DNA of 64,000 bases. Origin: Pacificibacter marinus. GTDB taxonomy: Bacteria; Pseudomonadota; Alphaproteobacteria; Rhodobacterales; Rhodobacteraceae. Shown in pieces: positions 57,740-64,000 of the stretch. The DNA is taken from assembly GCF_018860505.1 (NCBI RefSeq), contig NZ_JAHKPU010000019.1, forward strand, positions 310,001-374,000, written 5' to 3'. The notes beneath the pieces are model-generated. The model did no database searches, was not told where the DNA came from, and worked only from the letters and a program-made list of their open reading frames with translations. Numbering within the stretch: position 1 is the stretch's first letter; every line of letters starts with the position of its first letter. A program made the translations under genes and the position numbers.

Positions 57740-58615
57740 TTAGCGACCGTCAGAGGACTTCAAATAATCAAAGAATTCTGAGTCAGGAGAGATCACCATC
57801 GAGGTGGTGTCTCCGGTCAAACCAGCGCGGTACGCATTCAGTGAGCGATAGAATTCAAAGAATTCAGGGTCTGCACCAAAGGCGTTCGCAAAGATCCGGT
57901 TGCGTTCAGCGTCAGCTTCACCACGGGTGATCTCAGCTTGACGACTCGCATCAGATTCAAGTTCAACCACAGTCCGGTCAGCTTGCGCCCGCACACGTTG
58001 CGCGGCTTCTTCACCACGTGCACGCTCGTCCGCGGCTTCGCGTTCACGTTCTGCACGCATCCGCGCAAATGTCGCATCCAAGTTTTGCTCTGGCAAGTCT
58101 GTTTGCTTGAGACGTACGTCCAGAATATCCACCCCAAGTTGGGCGGCACGGGTGCGTGCTTGTTCCGTGACTTGCTGCATCAAAACGGTCCGTTCAGCTG
58201 ACAAAATGGTGTTAGATGTCACACCATCGGCCCCCAAAACGGCACGAATACGGTCAATGATGATGCCGTTCAAATCGACCTCAGCTTTGCGCAAACCGCC
58301 TGTAGACACAGCGCGTTTGAATTTCACGACGTCCACAATACGGTAGCGGGCGAAAGCATCAACCACGAGACGACGATCATCTGAGGGCGTGACTTCGGTT
58401 TCCGCCGTATCAAGCGACAGAATGCGATCGTCAAAATATTCCACGGTTTGAATCAGCGGAATTTTGAATGCCACACCTGGTTCTTCTTTGACGGCTTTAA
58501 TTTGACCGAACTGAATGACCAAGGCCTTTTGGCGTTCATCCACAATGTAGATCGACGACATGAACACAACGACGACAATCACGAGGCCGATGAAAAGTAC
58601 TGGAAGCTTTTTCAT
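57740..58615 (-). CDS. hflC: Protease modulator HflC
   Basis: 291 residues. Single N-terminal membrane helix (about 5-24), then a SPFH/band 7 domain (VDERQKALVIQFGQI, RIVDVVKFKRAV) and an Arg/Glu-rich coiled coil (about 180-245). With HflK it forms a large ring that restrains FtsH. Its ATG overlaps the hflK stop by one base. Confidence 0.95.
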   Translation of the reverse strand: MKKLPVLFIGLVIVVVVFMSSIYIVDERQKALVIQFGQIKAVKEEPGVAFKIPLIQTVEYFDDRILSLDTAETEVTPSDDRRLVVDAFARYRIVDVVKFKRAVSTGGLRKAEVDLNGIIIDRIRAVLGADGVTSNTILSAERTVLMQQVTEQARTRAAQLGVDILDVRLKQTDLPEQNLDATFARMRAEREREAADERARGEEAAQRVRAQADRTVVELESDASRQAEITRGEADAERNRIFANAFGADPEFFEFYRSLNAYRAGLTGDTTSMVISPDSEFFDYLKSSDGR

Positions 58616-59760
58616 TAGTTGGTCCCCCCGTTTTTCTTGAGTTCATTGAGCGGCAAATACGGCACGATGCCAGATCCTTCGCTGCCTTCATCCAGAATGA
58701 TTTTATCCACGCCGCTGTAAACCTCTTCGATGGTTTCCAAATACAGGCGTTTACGGGTCACTTCTGGGGCGAGTTGGTATTCACCTAAAACGGCTGTGAA
58801 ACGGGACGCTTCACCTTGAGCCTCATTCACAACGCGTGCGCGGTAACCTTCGGCTTGTTCCAGAATACTGGCAGATGTACCACGTGCGCCCGCAACAACT
58901 GTGTTGGCATAGGCATCCGCTTGGCGTTCCAAACGGTCGCGTTCTTGTTCAGCCGCTTGAACATCACGGAAGGCGTTGATCACTTCGACAGGCGGGTCCG
59001 CTTTGTCGAGGTTGACACGCACAATAGAAATACCCGCATCGAGATCATCCAAAGTCGATTGGATCAGTTCTTTGGCGTTGTCAGAAATTTGGCCACGGTC
59101 CCTGTTGAGGATCGGAGACAACTGCCGTGAGGCAATGATTTCGCGCATTGAGGATTCACTGACAGCACGCACAGTGCCGCGCGGATCCGCAAGGTTGAAC
59201 AGATACTTAGAGGAATCGTTGATGTTCCAAACCACTTGGAAATCGATGTCCACGATGTTTTCATCCGTGGTCAGCATCAAGCCATCATTGTCAGCAGAGC
59301 CAGCGCCAATGCTTTCAGAGCGTTGCCCTGTCACGTTGACCAATTCATGCGTCACAAAAGGCCAAGGCGCGAATTGCAGACCCTCAGTGGTGGTGCGGTG
59401 GTATTGACCCAAGAACAGCTCAACGCCGTTTTGTTCTGTTTGCACAGCATAAAATGAACTGAACGCCCAAATGCCAATAGCCCCTAAAGCGCCAAGGCCA
59501 ATCCAAGCTTTTGGAATCTTGCCAGGGCCGCCAGTGCCGTTCGGACCAGCCCCAGTGCCATTGCCCCCGCCTTTGCCGCCCATCAAGACCTTAAGGTATT
59601 CATTGCCTTTGCCCAGCAACTCATCGATCTCGGGGATTTGGGGCTGATTGCCACCATTCGGACGGCGGTCGCCGCCTGAGTTTTTATCATCGTTCGAAGG
59701 CCCGTTGCCGCGATTTCCACCGCCGCCCGATCCCCATGGTCCGCCGTTATTGCTGGCCAT
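58615..59760 (-). CDS. hflK: Protease modulator HflK
   Basis: 381 residues. Gly/Asn-rich cytosolic N-terminus (1 to about 80) as in HflK, one membrane helix (about 84-105, GLGALGAIGIWAFSSFY), SPFH domain with VQTEQNGVELFLGQY and MLTTDENIVDIDFQV, then the Glu/Ala coiled coil. Partner of HflC. gor lies 173 bp upstream on the same strand. Confidence 0.95.
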   Translation of the reverse strand: MASNNGGPWGSGGGGNRGNGPSNDDKNSGGDRRPNGGNQPQIPEIDELLGKGNEYLKVLMGGKGGGNGTGAGPNGTGGPGKIPKAWIGLGALGAIGIWAFSSFYAVQTEQNGVELFLGQYHRTTTEGLQFAPWPFVTHELVNVTGQRSESIGAGSADNDGLMLTTDENIVDIDFQVVWNINDSSKYLFNLADPRGTVRAVSESSMREIIASRQLSPILNRDRGQISDNAKELIQSTLDDLDAGISIVRVNLDKADPPVEVINAFRDVQAAEQERDRLERQADAYANTVVAGARGTSASILEQAEGYRARVVNEAQGEASRFTAVLGEYQLAPEVTRKRLYLETIEEVYSGVDKIILDEGSEGSGIVPYLPLNELKKNGGTN

Positions 59761-59933
59761 TTAGGTCTGTTCCTCTCTCAAAAACTATTGGCACAACCAC
59801 AGACATCCGCAGTAGGCCAAGGCTTGCGCTTAAAATGTTCTTTTTAGGGGCAGGTTTCAAGGGCAGCGCGCCAGTGCGCGCTGCAATTATGTGTTTTTAC
59901 ATGATGTTTTTTGCCCCAGAGCAGGCGCAGACC

Positions 59934-61295
59934 CTATTTGTGGACGCGCACGGGCTCTTTCATCAGCACGATTTCTTCGGCCATGGTCGGGTGCACCGCA
60001 ACTGTGGCGTCAAAATCTTCTTTGGTGGCCCCCATTTTCACGGCCACGCCTGCAAGCTGGATCATTTCGCCCGCATGAGGCGCGATGATGTGACAGCCCA
60101 AGACTTTGCGCGTGTTCACACAAACGATCAACTTGAACATCACCCGTTCATTTTTTTCGATGAATGCATTTTGCATGGGGCGGAAGGCGGCAGAATAGAC
60201 CTCGACAGGGCCTTCCTCACGAGCTTGCTCTTCTGACAATCCCACGGCACCATATTCAGGCTGGGTGAAAATGGCTGACGGCACATTGGCGTGATCCGGT
60301 TTCATCGGATTGCCTTTGAACACCGTTTCATGAAAAGCCACGGCTTCGCGGATGGCCACGGGTGTCAGTTGGATACGGTTGGTCACATCGCCCACAGCAT
60401 AGATCGACGGGATATTGGTTTGGCTGTAATCATCAACCACAACTTCGCCAGACCGCCCTTGCTCCACGCCAACAGCTTCAAGGCCAAGGCCGTCCACTTT
60501 TGGTGTGCGGCCAGTGGCATAAAGCACCACGTCGAACACCTTGGTGTTGCCGTCCGTAGATGTCACATGCAAGCCGTCGTCTTTTTTGTCGATGCTTTCG
60601 ACGTCTGTGCCCGTGTGCAAATGAATGCCTTGGTCCTTGATCACTTCGGCAATATGGCCACGTGCTTCATCATCGAATCCGCGCAAAATCTGCGCGCCAC
60701 GGTAGTATTGCGACGTTTCCGCCCCCAAACCGTTAAAGATGCAAGCGAACTCGGATGCGATATAACCACCGCCCACGATCAAGATACGTTTTGGCAGCTC
60801 GGGAATATCAAAAATTTCATTGGATGTGATCGCGTGTTCGATGCCGGGCACGTTTTGAGGCACGAATGGCGTGCCGCCTGTGGCGATCAAGATGTGCTTT
60901 GCTGTGACTTCTGTGCCGTCAGCCAAGACAACAGTATGCGCGTCTTTGACCGTGGCGCGTTGGTGGAAAATCTCAACACCCGCATTGCCAGCGTTTTTGG
61001 TATAGATGGCTTCCAAACGCGACAGCTCTGCCTTCAAGCGCGCTTGGAATGACGCCCAGTTGAACTCGCCAATTGAGATATCCCACCCGTAAGAGGCAGC
61101 CTCGGTAGCTGCGCCGGAATATTGAGACGCGAACACCATCAGCTTTTTCGGCACACAGCCTCGGATCACACATGTACCGCCCATGCGGAACTCTTCCGCC
61201 AAGGCAGCTTTGGCGCCCCCTGCTGCGGTCAAACGCGCAGCGCGTACTCCACCGGAGCCACCGCCGATTACGAAGAGATCAAAATCAAAAGTCAT
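59934..61295 (-). CDS. gor: Glutathione-disulfide reductase
   Basis: 453 residues. FAD motif FVIGGGSGGVRAAR, redox pair Cys42/Cys47 in GGTCVIRGCVPKK, NADPH motif ILIVGGGYIASEFA, central ATGRTPKVDGLGLE and the C-terminal HPTMAEEIVLM with the catalytic His. Keeps glutathione reduced using NADPH, which pntAB may supply. Standard length. Confidence 0.96.
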   Translation of the reverse strand: MTFDFDLFVIGGGSGGVRAARLTAAGGAKAALAEEFRMGGTCVIRGCVPKKLMVFASQYSGAATEAASYGWDISIGEFNWASFQARLKAELSRLEAIYTKNAGNAGVEIFHQRATVKDAHTVVLADGTEVTAKHILIATGGTPFVPQNVPGIEHAITSNEIFDIPELPKRILIVGGGYIASEFACIFNGLGAETSQYYRGAQILRGFDDEARGHIAEVIKDQGIHLHTGTDVESIDKKDDGLHVTSTDGNTKVFDVVLYATGRTPKVDGLGLEAVGVEQGRSGEVVVDDYSQTNIPSIYAVGDVTNRIQLTPVAIREAVAFHETVFKGNPMKPDHANVPSAIFTQPEYGAVGLSEEQAREEGPVEVYSAAFRPMQNAFIEKNERVMFKLIVCVNTRKVLGCHIIAPHAGEMIQLAGVAVKMGATKEDFDATVAVHPTMAEEIVLMKEPVRVHK

Positions 61296-61361
61296 GTGTC
61301 ACCATCCAGTCAGGGAAATTTTCAAAGTTGACGCCAAATGTAGGCATACCGCGCCCAAAAC

Positions 61362-61390
61362 AAAACCCCGCAGCGACCTGCGGGGCGTAA
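61362..61390 (-). terminator. Rho-independent terminator of rpiA
   Basis: CCCCGCA (61366-61372) pairs with TGCGGGG (61379-61385); on the minus strand followed by TTTTGTTTTGGG. It separates rpiA from gor. Confidence 0.88.
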
Positions 61391-61444
61391 CTTTTCGTGA
61401 TAAGAGTGAAACCATAGAAACCACGTGAGCCAACACGCTCACGG

Positions 61445-62230
61445 TCAGTCGATATCTGCAAAGATGTTTTCACTGTCGGCAAACTGCACCCGGTCTTCTG
61501 TGGTTTCGCCAGAGTTGATGTCATGCGTCTCGACACGTCCGTCACCATGGCCGATGACGACCACATCACAGATATCGATAAACAGACCGTTTTCCACAAC
61601 ACCCGGAATTTGGTTCAAGATCAACGCCAGTTGACGCGCATTGCCGATACGTTGCAGATGCAAATCGATGATATGATTGCCCTCGTCGGTGAAATAAGGC
61701 GTGTCGCCGTTCATCCGCAGCGTCGAATATTGCCCCAACACATCCATAGACACCAGCGTCTCTTCCACCAATGCTTTGGTCGTTTGCCAGCCAAAGGGGA
61801 TCACTTCGACAGGTAAAGGAAACGCACCCAATGTGTCGACTTGTTTGGACACATCCGAAATAACGATCATCTGGTCGGATGCCGTGGCCACGATTTTTTC
61901 TTGCAGCAACGCCCCGCCGCCACCTTTGATCAAGTTCAATTCAACGTCGAACTCATCAGCGCCATCGATGGTCAGGTCCAGCCATTTGGCCTCATCCAAG
62001 GACATCACCCGCAGGCCTTGCTGGCGGGCCAGTTCCGCGGTGCGCGTTGATGTGGGCACACCGGTGATGCGCAGGCCCTCGTTGCGCACGCGTTCTGCCA
62101 GCAAACGCACCATCCAAGCCGCCGTCGACCCTGTGCCCAGCCCAAGTTTCATACCGTCTTCGACAAACCCAACAGCGCGTTTGGCCGCAACAAATTTGGC
62201 CGTATCGATCGGGGAAAGGGTGTCAGACAT
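61445..62230 (-). CDS. rpiA: Ribose-5-phosphate isomerase A
   Basis: 261 residues from ATG 62230; ATG 62284 adds 18 unrelated residues. Interconverts ribose-5-P and ribulose-5-P. Phosphate loop LGLGTGSTAAW, catalytic DGADEFD and KGGGGALLQEKI are all present. The C-terminus is longer than E. coli RpiA by some 40 residues, as in other alphaproteobacteria. Confidence 0.96.
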   Translation of the reverse strand: MSDTLSPIDTAKFVAAKRAVGFVEDGMKLGLGTGSTAAWMVRLLAERVRNEGLRITGVPTSTRTAELARQQGLRVMSLDEAKWLDLTIDGADEFDVELNLIKGGGGALLQEKIVATASDQMIVISDVSKQVDTLGAFPLPVEVIPFGWQTTKALVEETLVSMDVLGQYSTLRMNGDTPYFTDEGNHIIDLHLQRIGNARQLALILNQIPGVVENGLFIDICDVVVIGHGDGRVETHDINSGETTEDRVQFADSENIFADID

Positions 62231-62513
62231 GGATGGCTCTCCGTGATTGAGTGACCGCAGCCCTTTGCAAGGCCTTAGCGTCATTTCGTATCGTCAGCAT
62301 AAATCGCATTTTGGGGTTCACCCCAAGCCAACGCGATCTATTCATTCCTTATAGGCGCTCGCCCTTGGCGGTGATAGTGTGAATTCACATCCCAGTCATC
62401 GCCAAGCTTTCATTCTTGCAGCTCTTGAAATATTCACATGAGCGCACAGCTATTCACCATCCGCAGTGCCGTGATGACACCAAATAGAACTCAACTGCAG
62501 GCATCCCAGTCTG

Positions 62514-62909
62514 ATGGACCCCATAATCCCTGTGCCAAGCTTTAGTAACGCCACAATCAAATACATACATTTGGCCCTCGGCTGGCTCTGCGTTGTGCTT
62601 GGGCTGATCGGGGCTGTGCTGCCGATTTTACCCACGACGGTGTTTTTCATTTTGGCCGCGTTCTTGTTCACCAAAGGATCGCCTCGCTTGCGCCATTGGT
62701 TGATCACTCATCCCACAGTCGGCCCAGCCATTCAGAATTGGGAAGACACAGGGTCAATCGCCCCGCGTATAAAGATGGTGGCACTGACGATGATGGGCGT
62801 CAGTTTGGCCATGTCAGTTGCATTTACCATGCCTTTAAAGATCATCATAATCCAAGGGCTGTGCATGTCTGCAGCGGCCCTGTACATTTTAACGCGACCC
62901 AATCGTTAA
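62514..62909 (+). CDS. DUF454 (YbaN) family membrane protein
   Basis: 131 residues, three to four helices. LGWLCVVLGLIGAVLPILPTTVFFILAAFLF and FTKGSPRLRHWLITHPTVGP are DUF454/YbaN hallmarks. Function unknown in the family. Divergent from rpiA across 283 bp in which nothing else was recognised. Confidence 0.9.
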   Translation: MDPIIPVPSFSNATIKYIHLALGWLCVVLGLIGAVLPILPTTVFFILAAFLFTKGSPRLRHWLITHPTVGPAIQNWEDTGSIAPRIKMVALTMMGVSLAMSVAFTMPLKIIIIQGLCMSAAALYILTRPNR

Positions 62910-62951
62910 AGTTCAGCTTGCGCGGCAAATCCGTTTATCTCTAATAGCGTG

Positions 62952-63854
62952 ATGAACACAGATCGTCCCGTCATTGGCATCCTTTGCATGCTCGCCTTTA
63001 CCGCCCTTGCCCCCCTTATGGACGCCAGCGCAAAACTTGCATCTGATATCCACCCCACGGGGCAGATCGCAGTTGCGCGTTATTTGGTGCAGGGCGCGAT
63101 TGTCTTGCCCATCGCATTGGTCTTGCGCCTCAGTTGGCGTATATCGCCGCGCGATTGGGGCCTTATAGCCCTGCGTGCGGTGTTTACACTGGGGTCAACT
63201 ATATCCTTTGTGGCCGCCATCTCCGTCATGCCCTTGGCCGATGCCTTGGCCATCGTGTTTATCGAACCCTTCATTTTGATGTTTATGGGCTGGGTATTCT
63301 TGAGCGAACAGGTCGGCCCCCGCCGCATCCTTGCCTCTGGCGTCGGCTTCATTGGCGCAATGATCGTCGTGCAACCGGGTCTCTTGGCCTTTGGCTATGT
63401 CGCCCTTTGGCCCTTGGCCGCAGGATTTTTCTTTGCCGCCTATATGCTGGTGACACGCCAGTTGCGCGCTCATCCCCCTTTGGTGCTACAATCTGCCACC
63501 TCAGGATTGGCCTTGCTCTTTTCCGTCCCATTGTTGTTTGTCTTCGAAGGTCATGGCGGCATGTTTGACGCCGTTATGCCCCAAGGCGTCATGTGGATCT
63601 ATCTCGCAGGCGTCGGCGTTCTCGCGACTGTGTCCCATCTGTTTTTGACCTTCGCTTTGCGTCTCGCGCCCTCCGCCACGGTCGCCCCTTTGGCCTATGC
63701 GGAAATGGCTTTTGCCACAGCCGTTGGGTTTTGGGTCTTTGGCGACTTTCCGGAAACGACAACATGGATCGGTGTCGCATTTATCGTCGGATCAGGACTG
63801 TATCTTTTGCACCGCGAACACCTCAATGCGCGACAGCTGCGCTCTCAGCCCTAA
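62952..63854 (+). CDS. DMT/EamA family transporter
   Basis: 300 residues from ATG 62952 (a GTG lies just before at 62949). Ten helices, two EamA repeats, with AFTALAPLMDASAKLAS, VMPLADALAIVFIEPFI and the C-terminal LAPLAYAEMAFATAVGFWVFGDFPE pattern of RhaT/RarD-like carriers. Substrate unknown. Starts 42 bp after the YbaN gene. Confidence 0.92.
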   Translation: MNTDRPVIGILCMLAFTALAPLMDASAKLASDIHPTGQIAVARYLVQGAIVLPIALVLRLSWRISPRDWGLIALRAVFTLGSTISFVAAISVMPLADALAIVFIEPFILMFMGWVFLSEQVGPRRILASGVGFIGAMIVVQPGLLAFGYVALWPLAAGFFFAAYMLVTRQLRAHPPLVLQSATSGLALLFSVPLLFVFEGHGGMFDAVMPQGVMWIYLAGVGVLATVSHLFLTFALRLAPSATVAPLAYAEMAFATAVGFWVFGDFPETTTWIGVAFIVGSGLYLLHREHLNARQLRSQP

Positions 63855-63870
63855 GCGCAAGACGGCTTCG

Positions 63871-64000
63871 TCATTGCCAGTTCAAAGCGTTCAATAAATT
63901 GGGCAAAGCGCGCCGTGGAAGAATCAGCAACATGCCATCACCATGAAAGCTCAGTTCAACCGTTTCCGCGCTTGCCTCATTTGAGGTGCCGATCCGCCCC
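63871..64000 (-). CDS. C-terminal end of an unidentified minus-strand gene, cut by the window
   Basis: 42 codons open from the window edge to TGA at 63871-63873, convergent with the DMT transporter (16-bp gap). The visible peptide includes VELSFHGDGMLLILPRR and ends in LNALNWQ. Strand and gap fit a real gene end, but the product cannot be named. Confidence 0.45.
   Translation of the reverse strand, partial: GRIGTSNEASAETVELSFHGDGMLLILPRRALPNLLNALNWQ

Overview
The window is a stretch of an alphaproteobacterial chromosome, most likely Rhodobacterales (Roseobacter group). Signs of this are the gene blocks folB-folP-glmM, glyQ-small ORF-glyS-pyruvate phosphate dikinase-SleB hydrolase, ftsY-DMT transporter-ispZ and rpiA-gor-hflK-hflC-degP, a SAM-II (SAM_alpha) riboswitch ahead of metZ, and a GTTC-N7-GTTC SOS box of the alphaproteobacterial LexA type. 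Coding density is high and base composition moderate. I saw no integrase, transposase, CRISPR array, rRNA or tRNA gene. Genus is not asserted.

Layout: 1-5.1 kb holds a GNAT enzyme cut by the window edge, an AlkD-type glycosylase, a BenE transporter, moaA, a PACE efflux gene behind a 15-bp tandem array, and a small gene with a LexA-type box. 5.1-16.3 kb holds an M20 amidohydrolase, a TsuA-type sulfur transporter, a DUF3422 gene, a split DsbD system (CcdA + thioredoxin), a YHYH protein, pntAB, a second GNAT and a C26 peptidase. 16.4-25.7 kb holds glcB-glcG, pepN, two overlapping Lrp genes divergent from ilvC, trmL and two unknown envelope genes. 25.8-36.5 kb is a long minus-strand run: cell-wall precursor (glmM), folate (folB, folP), SleB hydrolase, PPDK and glycyl-tRNA synthetase. 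36.8-44.9 kb holds a pseudoprotease, trkH, folE2, metZ with its riboswitch leader, an alpha/beta hydrolase and a GST. 44.9-55.9 kb holds ispZ, a DMT transporter, ftsY, an AlkB-type hydroxylase, xseA, purD, a noncoding block with a candidate structured RNA and two palindromic repeats, purU, an FG-GAP-like protein, a ferredoxin and a lipoprotein. 56-64 kb is periplasmic and membrane proteostasis (degP, hflKC), gor, rpiA, a YbaN protein, a DMT transporter and the tail of one more minus-strand gene.

Most genes are housekeeping. One-carbon and folate functions recur (folE2, folB, folP, purU, purD, glyQS, metZ), as do redox functions (pntAB, gor, GST, ferredoxin, CcdA/Trx). The most notable content is regulatory: the metZ leader (SAM-II aptamer, an in-frame upstream reading frame, and a terminator lying inside that frame), an apparently orphan structured RNA with its own terminator and a CtrA-like box, a LexA box over the predicted -10 of a 92-codon gene, a 24-bp perfect palindrome, and a tandem array of -10-like repeats. 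Among proteins, the trypsin-like fold with all three catalytic positions replaced and the FolB fused to a kinase-like domain stand out.
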